A stretch of 36,587 bases of DNA, from positions 1 through 36,587 of the IMG/VR virus record IMGVR_UViG_3300032322_002283; one strand, written 5' to 3'. This document shows, in pieces, positions 22,172-30,212 of the stretch (the stretch's first letter is position 1; every line of letters starts with the position of its first letter). Position numbers and translations under genes: made by a program. Source of the DNA: a virus. Below the pieces are notes generated by a model, which did not search any database, had not been told where the DNA came from, and saw only the letters and a list, made by a program, of their open reading frames with translations.

Positions 22172-22207
22172 CCCACCGCGCCCGCCGGGCGCTTAGAGAT
22201 CGAGATT

Positions 22208-22609
22208 ATGCAAGCCAGTTACTACGCTACCACCGACACCAAGGTCGCCTCGTGCCTGTGCACCGTCGGCGTCACCCTCCGGCAGCAAGACCCCATCAGC
22301 CGGGTTATCCAAAAGGGCAAGGAGACCACCCACTTCTGGTTCTCCTGCGACGGCGCCGGCGGAATCCCGACCGGCAGCATCGTCGAAGCCATTGTCACCA
22401 GCCAAGAGGCGTGCGAGGAATTGCGCGACCAGCTACCGGATCTGCCAGGAGCTCGGGCGGCTCTCTACAACAGGGAAATCCTGCTGGACGTCATTTTTAA
22501 GAAAACCAGACCCTTGGTCATGGTTAATCTGCCGCAAGGCGGCGTCATGCTTGCCGACAAGCAGTTGGACGCAAAGACGAAACGCGACTTGGCTCAGTTA
22601 ATTTATTAA
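22208..22609 (+). CDS. Hypothetical tail-region protein
   Basis: A 133-aa protein. VASCLCTVGVTLRQQDPISRVIQKG and HFWFSCDGAGGIPTGSIVEAI point to a mixed alpha/beta fold with several Cys; the C-terminus (LPQGGVMLADKQLDAKTKRDLAQLIY) is helical. No family recognised. Its last 12 nt overlap the end of antisense HNH copy 3. Confidence 0.55.
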   Translation: MQASYYATTDTKVASCLCTVGVTLRQQDPISRVIQKGKETTHFWFSCDGAGGIPTGSIVEAIVTSQEACEELRDQLPDLPGARAALYNREILLDVIFKKTRPLVMVNLPQGGVMLADKQLDAKTKRDLAQLIY

Positions 22610-23164
22610 CGCGGCCCGCCAGGCTATTTTTGCGTTTTTTCGGAGATTGTCCTGTTTTGTAAGCGGCTGAAGGTTTGAGTAATGGAAGGCCCATCTCTGC
22701 TGGTTTTCATCGTCTAAATCGAACCAAGCTAGCGGGATTATGTGGTCAGCGTGCCAATAGGTTCCAAAGTTTTCCCAAGTCATGCCTGGCTCAAATTGAG
22801 CTTCTAAATGCTCCTTAAGTTGGCACGTCGTGCATCCGACAAGCCGCACCGAGTTGAGTTCCTTGCGGCCACGAAGCAAGCCCGCAAGCCGGCTTCTGGT
22901 AGTTTTGATTAGGCGAAAAACAGGATCGGACGCTCGCCTGCAAGCCTCGTATTTCTTGGTGTAACTTTTTAAGTGCGCCTTATTGGCAACTCGCCACTTT
23001 TGCCCCGTTGCCATTGTTTTCGCGTAACTCTGTGGGCTGACCCAAATTTCGCGGCGTTTTACTGTTCCAGATTTTAGACTCTCCCTGCGATAGCCCCAAA
23101 AAATAAAGCCGTCCTTGCGCCTATCACCCCTCTTACGCCTCTCGTCTTTGCTTAAATCTGTCAC
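22598..23164 (-). CDS. HNH endonuclease (homing-type), copy 3
   Basis: A 188-aa antisense protein. It shares with copy 2 a LVGCTTCQLKEHLEAQFEPGM helical block, TYWHADHIIPLAWFDLDDENQQ (HNH core) and YSNLQPLTKQDNLRKN. The N-terminus has its own Arg/Lys-rich segment. It starts at GTG 23164; a TTGACG (23198-23193) - 16 nt - TACACT (23176-23171) promoter places transcription start on that GTG, implying a leaderless mRNA. Confidence 0.87.
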   Translation of the reverse strand: MTDLSKDERRKRGDRRKDGFIFWGYRRESLKSGTVKRREIWVSPQSYAKTMATGQKWRVANKAHLKSYTKKYEACRRASDPVFRLIKTTRSRLAGLLRGRKELNSVRLVGCTTCQLKEHLEAQFEPGMTWENFGTYWHADHIIPLAWFDLDDENQQRWAFHYSNLQPLTKQDNLRKNAKIAWRAALIN

Positions 23165-23170
23165 AGAAAA

Positions 23171-23198
23171 AGTGTAGCAACAGACAATGCCGCGTCAA
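23171..23198 (-). promoter_or_regulatory. Promoter of HNH copy 3, leaderless geometry
   Basis: Minus strand TTGACG (23198-23193), 16-nt spacer, TACACT (23176-23171); the GTG start begins 6 nt later. This is the same spacing as proposed for the RHH gene at 67-297. Confidence 0.5.
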
Positions 23199-23242
23199 AC
23201 GCGGGCGCCCGCAAGTTCTTTTGACAGCGCCCCGCGGGCGAT

Positions 23243-23641
23243 ATGGATATTGACCCGGAAAAAAGAGACGTGCTGCTCGAGGCTTCGGCCCTTGGCGGCG
23301 AGGAACAAATTGCTGGCATCACCCTGCGGCCTGTCACGGCCGCGACCTGGAGTCTGCTGACGCGGCTCAAAAACAGCTTCGTCACGGGCGAGCCCGACGG
23401 CGACTACGCCTTCGCGGTGTATTCGTTCATCTACCTGCACTCCATGCCCATCACCGACATCCGCCGACGGATTGCCACCTTGGACGACCTGCGCGCCGAC
23501 GTCTACGAGTGGATGGACAAGCAGGCGCCGGCCGACATGTTTGCCTTCACGCCGTGGATCACCGGCCAGATGGAGCGCGTGGCCGCCACCATCACGCAAA
23601 GCGCCAGCGTGGAGCCTACTGCTGACGGCCCAAAAGCCTAA
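23243..23641 (+). CDS. Tail assembly chaperone, G-like
   Basis: A 132-aa, mainly helical acidic protein (ITLRPVTAATWSLLTRLKNSFV, DDLRADVYEWMDKQAPADMF) located two genes before the tape measure, where lambda encodes gpG. The gene ends three bases after a C CCA AAA heptamer (23629-23635), and coding continues in the -1 frame to 23862, the G/GT arrangement. ATG 23243 is 16 nt after TTGACA (23221-23226). Confidence 0.75.
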   Translation: MDIDPEKRDVLLEASALGGEEQIAGITLRPVTAATWSLLTRLKNSFVTGEPDGDYAFAVYSFIYLHSMPITDIRRRIATLDDLRADVYEWMDKQAPADMFAFTPWITGQMERVAATITQSASVEPTADGPKA

Positions 23642-23862
23642 AGGCCCGACCGGCTTGGCAGCTTTGCCTGGCCGCGCGGGTCGCAAAATACGGCATCTCC
23701 ATCGACCAGGCGATATGGCACTTGCCTTTGGCGGCGCTCAACCAGCTTCTGCTCTGGGACGACATCGCCTCCGGCCGCGTGCCGCGCTGGGCCGATAGCG
23801 GAGAAACCGGAGCCGCCAGCATTGACACCCTGCTCGCCGACGCGCTGACAGGCGGCGTATAG
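23243..23862 (+). CDS. Frameshifted tail assembly chaperone, GT-like (-1 PRF)
   Basis: Predicted 206-aa fusion. Ribosomes read the G-like frame to the slippery heptamer C CCA AAA (23629-23635), slip back one base and continue to TAG at 23860-23862. The -1 frame encodes a plausible domain: WQLCLAARVAKYGISIDQAIWH, then LAALNQLLLWDDIASGRVPRW and TGAASIDTLLADALTG, with no start codon of its own. Lambda-like phages use this to make gpGT, which recruits tail tube and tape measure. The site is the textbook X XXY YYZ form. Confidence 0.7.
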
Positions 23863-23863
23863 C

Positions 23864-24616
23864 GTGCAGGTCAAGGTCACGCCAGACGAAAAAGCCGCCC
23901 GCCGGTTCCACTCGGCCATGCTCGAGCTACGTCGCATCAGCGGCAAGGACTTCGAGACCGTGATGAAAGCCGAGCTCGGGGCGATGCTGGCCAGCGCCGT
24001 CCGCTCAACCAAGAAGGCCACGGTCAAAAGCATCCAAGGCTCGCACGAGAAGCGCCCGGGCTCGCAATACACCTTCAACTACGCCGGCCCCGAAAGCCGC
24101 AGCGGCAAAACCTATTCGGCCGCCGATGTCGCGCGCGCGCAGACCCGCGCCGCCCAGCGCAGATCCAAAGGCAAGAACGGCAAGCTGGTCTACTACTTCA
24201 GCCGCAGCAACGAGCCCAAAGCCTACCCGTCCTGGCTGTGGCGCCAGATCCAAGAGCAACGGGCCAAGTCCCTGCAAAACAAACTCAAGGCCCGAGGGCT
24301 GGCTGCCTCGATGTTCGTCAAGATCGGCGAGGGGCTGGGCATCCCGGTCAAGGCGCCGGCCTATCTTCGCACCGCCGCGCACCACCGAAAGGGAGAGATG
24401 CGCCAACTTCTCGAGCTCACCAGCAAAGGTAGCGGCAACAAATACGAGGTCGGATTCGTTAACAATCTCGGCTACCTCAACCGCTGGGCGCAGGCCGGCA
24501 CGGCCTTTCGCAAGGCGCTCAATGCCCGCGCCAATTTTTTTGGCCAAGCGGTCAAGCTCGCCGCCCAGGGCAAGATCAAGAAGACGCTCGATCGTTATCC
24601 CGGTCTGGCGTCTTGA
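23864..24616 (+). CDS. Tail protein of unknown function, basic
   Basis: A 250-aa, strongly basic protein between the chaperone and tape measure genes. It has EKAARRFHSAMLELRRISGKDFETVM at the N-terminus, YSAADVARAQTRAAQRRSKGKNG in the middle and a helical C-terminus. GTG 23864 is 13 nt after CTGACA (23845-23850), a variant of the start motif, and 1 nt after the fused chaperone's stop. Probably a minor tail or tape-measure-associated protein. Confidence 0.6.
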   Translation: MQVKVTPDEKAARRFHSAMLELRRISGKDFETVMKAELGAMLASAVRSTKKATVKSIQGSHEKRPGSQYTFNYAGPESRSGKTYSAADVARAQTRAAQRRSKGKNGKLVYYFSRSNEPKAYPSWLWRQIQEQRAKSLQNKLKARGLAASMFVKIGEGLGIPVKAPAYLRTAAHHRKGEMRQLLELTSKGSGNKYEVGFVNNLGYLNRWAQAGTAFRKALNARANFFGQAVKLAAQGKIKKTLDRYPGLAS

Positions 24617-24634
24617 CACTTGGGCGCAAGGCAA

Positions 24635-26641
24635 ATGGCCGGAGAAGCAATCAGATTTAATGCCTCGCTCAACACGGCGGGCTTTGATAGCGGCGCCAAG
24701 AACCTGCAAAACTTGGCGGCCAACGCCAGCGCCGGCATCACCCGCCACTTTGGCAAGATTGCCGCGGCCGTCGTCGGTATCGGCGCAGCCTTCATCGGCG
24801 TCCGCGCGGCCGTCCAGGCGTTTAACGCCGCGGTCGCCATGGGTGGCCAACTCAACGACCTTTCTGCCCGAACCGGCGAAACCGCCGGCAACTTGGCCAT
24901 CCTTCAGCGCGCCTTCGAGAACGCTGGCGCCGGAGCCGAGTCCGTCGGCCCGACCATCAACCGCCTTCAGCGGGCCATCGTCGAAGCAGGCGAGGGTGGC
25001 AAAGAGCAAGCCGAAGCCTTCGGCAAGCTCGGGCTCAACCTCGAGCGCCTCAAAGACCTTACCCCGACCGAGCAGTTGCAAGCCGTGGCCGGTGCGCTAC
25101 AAGGCGTTGGCAACGACTCCGACCGCAGCGCCATCGCCATGCAGCTTCTCGGCCGCAGCGGCGGCGAATTGCTTCCGCTCCTGCGCGCCATGGGCAGCGA
25201 ACTCGATGTGGCCCGCAAACAACTGGGCAGCACGCCGCAAGTCATGGACCGCGTCAGTGCGTCTTTCGACACAATCGGCGACAACTTTGCCGCAATTGGC
25301 GAAAAGGGCAAAGAGTTCGCCGCGGGCTTGCTCGAGCAAATCGCCCCAGCCTTGGTCGATGTGACCACTCGCCTGGCTAACATCGACGCCGCCGGCTTTG
25401 GGGCAAAGCTCTCCGAATACGCGGCCTCCACCCTGGCATGGTTGACCGAGACCTTTAAGCTCGGCACTGCGCTGAGTCAGATCGAGATAGCTATCAAAGC
25501 GATCACCGAAGGAGAATTTGGCGACGGGTTGTCGCTCATGTTTATGACCGCCCGCAACACGGCGCTCAATGCAATCAATGAAGTGGTGGCCATGGCCATG
25601 GCTGCGGTGCAGACCGCAGGAGAAGCCATGCGGTCTCTTTTTGCGCCAAGCTCCACGACCATGGCCTTTATCGAGGGCAGCTTCCAAATGCTTGGCGCCA
25701 AGTTGGCCTCGGGCATTTTCGACGCGGTCGGTAGCGTCTTGGAAAAAATTCCGTTCATGGGGGCGGCGGCTCAGGCCGTTCGCTCTGCCCAAGACGAAGC
25801 CGAGCAGGCCGTTACCGACATCTCGAACATCATGCACTACGAGGCCGAAAACCTCAAAAGTGAATGGGGCGGCATCATGGCCGAGATGCCCAAGCAATTT
25901 GCGGACTCCTACGCCCAGAACGCTGCCAATCCGCTGATCGACATGAACACTCGGCTGGCCGAAGCGGAGGCATTAGCCGCCGGAATTGCCAGCAACATTG
26001 CCTCCGCCGGAGGTGCCGCCGCCACCGTAGACCCCAAAGTCACAGCCGCCGCGGAGACTCCGGCCGAACGCATCGCCCGCCAGGAAGCCGAGGCCCGAGC
26101 CAAGGGAGCAGCCGGCGGGGGCGGTGGCCGCTCGAGCAAACCCTTTGACCCCGTCACCGGCTTTGGCGAAGCCCTCCGCGCCCGCGGCGAGCAAGCCGTC
26201 AATTTCGACCCTGCCACCTCACGCCTTAGCAGCACCGGCCTCGCCATCGAGCGAACCAAAGAACGCTTCAGCGTGGACAAGACGGCCGCCAACATCCGCG
26301 CGGATCTGGCGCGCATGGAAAACCGCAACCGTTCAGCCGCCGAACGTGCTGACCGCTTCGAGCAAGCCGGACAATTTGGAGCGGCCGAGCGTCTCCGCGG
26401 CCGCATTGAGCGCCGGGTGGCCGAGGAAGAAAAGCGCCTGGCCGAAAAATACAAGTTGGACGTGCAGGACATGGCCAAGACCCCCGAAGAACGTGCCCGC
26501 GCCGAAGAAGAAGCACGCGCCAAGCACGGCGCAAAGGGCGGCAAATCCGACTTAGAAGTCGCAGTCAACAACGTGCTGTCATTGCTCAAAACGCACATTC
26601 CAAGCATCGACGAAAAACTTCCGCAACACGCCCTCGTCTAA
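24635..26641 (+). CDS. Tail tape measure protein
   Basis: A 668-aa protein, the longest in the tail region. The N-terminus (RFNASLNTAGFDSGAKNL) is the usual tape-measure start. It is followed by a hydrophobic stretch (IAAAVVGIGAAFIGVRAAV), long helices (LNDLSARTGETAGNLAILQRA) and a hydrophobic middle part. The C-terminal third is a charged coiled coil (ARMENRNRSAAERADRFEQA). It sets tail length and may help DNA entry. ATG 24635 is 16 nt after TTGACA (24613-24618), which decides the start over a TTG at 24620. Confidence 0.88.
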   Translation: MAGEAIRFNASLNTAGFDSGAKNLQNLAANASAGITRHFGKIAAAVVGIGAAFIGVRAAVQAFNAAVAMGGQLNDLSARTGETAGNLAILQRAFENAGAGAESVGPTINRLQRAIVEAGEGGKEQAEAFGKLGLNLERLKDLTPTEQLQAVAGALQGVGNDSDRSAIAMQLLGRSGGELLPLLRAMGSELDVARKQLGSTPQVMDRVSASFDTIGDNFAAIGEKGKEFAAGLLEQIAPALVDVTTRLANIDAAGFGAKLSEYAASTLAWLTETFKLGTALSQIEIAIKAITEGEFGDGLSLMFMTARNTALNAINEVVAMAMAAVQTAGEAMRSLFAPSSTTMAFIEGSFQMLGAKLASGIFDAVGSVLEKIPFMGAAAQAVRSAQDEAEQAVTDISNIMHYEAENLKSEWGGIMAEMPKQFADSYAQNAANPLIDMNTRLAEAEALAAGIASNIASAGGAAATVDPKVTAAAETPAERIARQEAEARAKGAAGGGGGRSSKPFDPVTGFGEALRARGEQAVNFDPATSRLSSTGLAIERTKERFSVDKTAANIRADLARMENRNRSAAERADRFEQAGQFGAAERLRGRIERRVAEEEKRLAEKYKLDVQDMAKTPEERARAEEEARAKHGAKGGKSDLEVAVNNVLSLLKTHIPSIDEKLPQHALV

Positions 26642-26644
26642 CCC

Positions 26645-27385
26645 ATGCCCTCCACCGTCATCGGCAACGCCACCTGGAACTCCACCGGCCTCATCCTCTC
26701 CCAGCAGTCCGCGCAGGAGCAGGTGACGGGTCTGGTCAATGTTCAGTTGACCTACGTCTGCCCGGCATCCAAGCAGCACGCGTTGGCGCGCAGTTTCTAC
26801 CTCGACGCACCCCCGCCGATCTTCCCCTCCGTCGTCACCCGCGCCGAACTGCTGACCAACAACCTTTACATGGTCACGCGCACCGTAGAGCGGCTGAACG
26901 GCCTGTGCTACATCCGCGCCGAATACGCCGGCGGCCTCCGCCGGGCGGGCTTCCGCGGTTACTTCCAGCGCGAGACGCTCGAGCTCCGCAAGCGGGCCAG
27001 TGCCTACAACTACGTCACGGCCAGCACCCAAGTTATTTCCGGCTTCGGCAGCTTCTCCAGCATCATCGTTTTGGTCACCGACCCCGCCGGGAAGCAACGC
27101 CGCGCAACCCTGCCCACCAGCTTCACCTACGACGAACGCATCCAGCAACTGGCTTTTGTCCGCATCGGCCAGGAACAAGCCGTCAGCCTCCCCAGCTTCT
27201 ACCGATCCGACTTGGTCGCACTCTCCCCGCGCTCCACATCCGCCGCCGCCTCCGACCTCTGGGTCATGCCCGGCGATCCGTCTGCCCCCTACGAAAAGAC
27301 CACGCCCGTGCAAGGCACCGACTCCAGCGAATACGTCACCCCCCGCGTCCAAGTCATCACCCGCACCTACCGCCTCGGCAACTAA
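26645..27385 (+). CDS. Minor/distal tail protein
   Basis: A 246-aa beta-rich protein immediately after the tape measure gene: ATWNSTGLILSQQSAQEQVTGLVNVQLTY, YMVTRTVERLNGLCYIRAEY, YVTPRVQVITRTYRLGN. The position is that of distal tail or tail-tip proteins (lambda M/L). No domain is recognised with certainty. Its stop overlaps the next ATG (TAATG). Confidence 0.5.
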   Translation: MPSTVIGNATWNSTGLILSQQSAQEQVTGLVNVQLTYVCPASKQHALARSFYLDAPPPIFPSVVTRAELLTNNLYMVTRTVERLNGLCYIRAEYAGGLRRAGFRGYFQRETLELRKRASAYNYVTASTQVISGFGSFSSIIVLVTDPAGKQRRATLPTSFTYDERIQQLAFVRIGQEQAVSLPSFYRSDLVALSPRSTSAAASDLWVMPGDPSAPYEKTTPVQGTDSSEYVTPRVQVITRTYRLGN

Positions 27386-27744
27386 TGAAAGACCCGATCA
27401 ACGGCCAGTGGCTTTTTACGGAACTGGTCAACAACAAGCCAGCCAAGGGCAGTAACGACTACCCGGTGGCCATCAAGGCAATCCACCTCGACGACAACTG
27501 GAAGCGCAGCACGCTGGCCCCTCCTAACGCAGAGTCTGTCGATCCCAACCTCTACGAGGTCAAATACGACGCCGACGGCACCCGCATCACGCGCATCTTT
27601 GCCGATGGAAAAGACGGAGATCTTCTGCACTGGGATGGGGCAAGATGGTGGCCACTTACAAGCGTCGTAAGCGAGGACTTGTATGTTTTAGGTCTTCAAA
27701 ACAGCCAACTGCGGTGGATCAAAACGCAAGACTGCGCCGAGTAA
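27385..27744 (+). CDS. Hypothetical tail-tip region protein
   Basis: A 119-aa protein with Trp-rich, likely beta-sheet sequence (YEVKYDADGTRITRIFADGKDGDLLHWDGARWWPLTS). Starts in the stop codon of its upstream neighbour. No family recognised; structural role inferred from location. Confidence 0.55.
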   Translation: MKDPINGQWLFTELVNNKPAKGSNDYPVAIKAIHLDDNWKRSTLAPPNAESVDPNLYEVKYDADGTRITRIFADGKDGDLLHWDGARWWPLTSVVSEDLYVLGLQNSQLRWIKTQDCAE

Positions 27745-27747
27745 CCA

Positions 27748-28461
27748 ATGCCCAACATCGCCACCACCGTGACCGAAGGCGGCCCACGACTCGTTGTTAC
27801 TAAAGTCATTGACGGGACGCGCCTCGTCTCCTGCACTTGTTGCACCCCCGTCGACATCACCTGCTGCCTTCTCGACACCGAGCTCGACCTCGACCTTTTC
27901 CCCAACGGCGCGATCACGCAGGACAAGCTCCCGCCCACTATTGTCCTCGACGACGTGCAATATTCCCTCGGCACTCTTGGCTACGGCGACACGACCAACG
28001 GCGTCTTCCTCGAAAGCGGCGTCTGGGCCGTTTACAAATCCGGCGTTCGCACCACCCGCCGCTGCCTCATCAGCAACATCGCCACCGACATTGAGGATGA
28101 GTTTCCCGATACGGTCACGGTCAGCTACAGCAATTTCGGCCTAACCGTCACAACGTCCCTTACGCGCTTAAGCCTTTGTTACTACGAGGGCACCTTTACT
28201 TTCGACGGCACTGACTACGATGTGCTGCTCTATCAAAACGGCGGGGGATCGCTTTTGCAGGAGGGCAATGTTTGGACGCTCATCGGCCCCATCATCGCTG
28301 TGGCTGATTTTGGCTCTGGTCTCGAAGCGTTTTTGCAGGGTAGCAACTACTCTACAAGCACCAACAATCAACCTGTTGGCAGCTATACTGGCCAATTTGG
28401 CGAGAGCGCAGATGGCTTTGGCGCGCTGATCACGCTAACTGCAACCGTCACCACTCCGTGA
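27748..28461 (+). CDS. Cys-containing tail protein
   Basis: A 237-aa protein, mainly beta strands with many Thr/Ser. A Cys cluster near the N-terminus (SCTCCTPVDITCC, about residues 28-40) could bind metal or iron, as seen in some tail-tip proteins. The rest (YSLGTLGYGDTTNGVFLESGVW, YYEGTFTFDGTDYDVLLYQNG) looks like a fibre or baseplate domain. Overlaps the next gene by 4 nt. Confidence 0.55.
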   Translation: MPNIATTVTEGGPRLVVTKVIDGTRLVSCTCCTPVDITCCLLDTELDLDLFPNGAITQDKLPPTIVLDDVQYSLGTLGYGDTTNGVFLESGVWAVYKSGVRTTRRCLISNIATDIEDEFPDTVTVSYSNFGLTVTTSLTRLSLCYYEGTFTFDGTDYDVLLYQNGGGSLLQEGNVWTLIGPIIAVADFGSGLEAFLQGSNYSTSTNNQPVGSYTGQFGESADGFGALITLTATVTTP

Positions 28462-28679
28462 CCTGTCCGCACCAATCCCGCACCCGCGACCGAGGCCAGT
28501 TCGCCTGCGCGCTGGGCTGGTATGGCGCACGCCCGTGGCTCGGCAACTGCCAAGAATGCATAAGGCGAGGGGACAACACCCCGGAAGCCAAAGCTGCCGC
28601 CGACTCTCGCGCCGACCGCAGTCATCCCGCCCACCGCCAGCGCCTCTCCGGCTGCTGCGATCGCGCCGACCAAGCATAG
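28458..28679 (+). CDS. Cys-rich small protein in tail operon
   Basis: A 73-aa protein from GTG 28458 (GTGA overlap). CPHQSRTRDRGQFACALGWYG, NCQECIRRG and later GCCDRAD supply about six Cys in a zinc-knuckle-like order. Similar short Cys-rich proteins follow tail genes in other phages; role not known to me. Confidence 0.5.
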   Translation: MTCPHQSRTRDRGQFACALGWYGARPWLGNCQECIRRGDNTPEAKAAADSRADRSHPAHRQRLSGCCDRADQA

Positions 28680-28705
28680 CCCTTTGACACCTTGCATGGG
28701 CAAGG

Positions 28706-29659
28706 ATGCAGGCCCGCAAACTTTACCTCGACACCGGCAGTCGCACATTCGTCGCCGAGCCCACCAGCACGCTGCCCGCCGCCGGGCTGACCGTCTTCCG
28801 CGAGGACGTTGAGGACATCGAACTTTACTTCTTGGAGCCGACCGGCGATTTCTCCGCGCCTTACCGCTACCTCAATTACTCGACGCTGACCGCGAATTTC
28901 GCCCTAGGCACCACCACCCCGGCCACGACCGTGACCTCGTTCACGGCCCTCACGACGACCGTCACGATCACCGCCTCGGTTGCCATCACCGGCGGCTCCG
29001 GCGTGACAGAAATCCAGCGCATCCACATGTCGCCCGCTCCGGCGACCGGCTACTACTCGCTCTCCCTCCCGACGCGCAACATCACCGTGAGCAGCATCAC
29101 GGCCAGCGTGTTTTCCGCCGCCTACCACGCCCTGCTCGACGGCCAAAGCGTCACCCTCACCGGATTCAGTTCGCCCTCCGGCTTCAGCAACGGCAGCGTC
29201 TACTTCGTCCGCGACCGCAGCCGCGACGGCTTCAAGATCGCCACGGCCGCAGGCGGCACCGCCATCACTGCCTCAGCCTCCTCCGGCGGCACCGCTGTCC
29301 TTCCCGCTTACATCACCGCGCCGCTCCCCGCAGGCACCGGACCTGCCGAGATCGCCGCCGCCTTGGCCAGTGCTGCCGGATCGGCCACCCAAGAGATTGC
29401 CGTCATCGGCACGGCGGACGACTACCGCTTGACCTACGGCGGCGCGTATGCCGGGGCGGACATGCCCACCGTGGCCATCACGGCCTCGACCATCCTCGGC
29501 GCTCCCGGCCTGCTCGGCACGCTGAACCTCAACACCGCCGCGATTACCGCCCTCGTCGCATCAGGCACGACCGACGTGTTGATGGAAGTCGAGCTCAGCA
29601 ACGCGACCAAACGCCAGACCTTCCAATCCACCGCCACCCTTTCCGCCGACATCATTTAA
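28706..29659 (+). CDS. Tail-associated structural protein
   Basis: A 317-aa protein very rich in Thr, Ala and Ser, with repeated beta-strand segments (TTTVTITASVAITGGSGVTEIQ, NITVSSITASVFSAAYHALLDGQSVTLTGFS). It looks like a tail-fibre-associated or decoration protein. ATG 28706 is 16 nt after TTGACA (28684-28689); the stop overlaps the next ATG (TAATG). Confidence 0.6.
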   Translation: MQARKLYLDTGSRTFVAEPTSTLPAAGLTVFREDVEDIELYFLEPTGDFSAPYRYLNYSTLTANFALGTTTPATTVTSFTALTTTVTITASVAITGGSGVTEIQRIHMSPAPATGYYSLSLPTRNITVSSITASVFSAAYHALLDGQSVTLTGFSSPSGFSNGSVYFVRDRSRDGFKIATAAGGTAITASASSGGTAVLPAYITAPLPAGTGPAEIAAALASAAGSATQEIAVIGTADDYRLTYGGAYAGADMPTVAITASTILGAPGLLGTLNLNTAAITALVASGTTDVLMEVELSNATKRQTFQSTATLSADII

Positions 29660-29844
29660 TGAGCCTCCACGCCGCCACCGACTTTATCACCCGCCCGCTC
29701 GTAGCATCGACAGCCAGCCTCGGCTCAGTCGTCGTCAGCCTCCTTCCGCACCTAGAGTCCACCATGCGCCTCGGAACCCTCGGATGCGGATTGCTGATCG
29801 GCCTGCTCGCCCTCCGCAAGTCCTGGCGCGAACGAAACAAATGA
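29659..29844 (+). CDS. Small membrane protein
   Basis: A 61-aa protein with hydrophobic stretches at about residues 15-30 and 36-53 (MRLGTLGCGLLIGLLALRK) and a basic C-terminus. It has holin-like size but lies before the fibre genes, so the role is open. Both ends overlap its neighbours (TAATG and ATGA). Confidence 0.5.
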   Translation: MSLHAATDFITRPLVASTASLGSVVVSLLPHLESTMRLGTLGCGLLIGLLALRKSWRERNK

Positions 29845-30209
29845 GCACCTGCGGACTTCAAGGCAAGCAACCCGCGCAGGTCGATCTGGCGCTTCCGCAA
29901 GGCCAGACGTGGGACACCGAGTTTTTGTGGGAGGCCGACGGCGATCCGGTCAACCTCACCGGCTGGACCGCCCGCATGATGCTGCGCGCCACGGCCGAAG
30001 CCGCCAGCCCGACGGTTTCGCTCTCCACCGCGACCAGCACCATGACCGCGCTCTCCACCGGCGTCATCGGCCTTTCCTATTCCGCGATCAGCAGCGCCGC
30101 CATCACAGCCGCCACCTACCTTTACGACCTCGAGGTGGTCAACCCATCCGGCACGGTGCGCCGACTGATGCAAGGCAACGCCGTGGTCTCGCGCGAAATG
30201 ACCCGCTGA
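29841..30209 (+). CDS. Fibre-associated phage protein
   Basis: A 122-aa protein. LPQGQTWDTEFLWEADGDPVNLTGWTARMMLR is a signature seen in a common phage family encoded just upstream of tail fibre genes, probably a small beta-sandwich adaptor. Starts in an ATGA overlap and ends 3 nt before the fibre ATG. Function in fibre attachment is inferred from context. Confidence 0.6.
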   Translation: MSTCGLQGKQPAQVDLALPQGQTWDTEFLWEADGDPVNLTGWTARMMLRATAEAASPTVSLSTATSTMTALSTGVIGLSYSAISSAAITAATYLYDLEVVNPSGTVRRLMQGNAVVSREMTR

Positions 30210-30212
30210 CCC

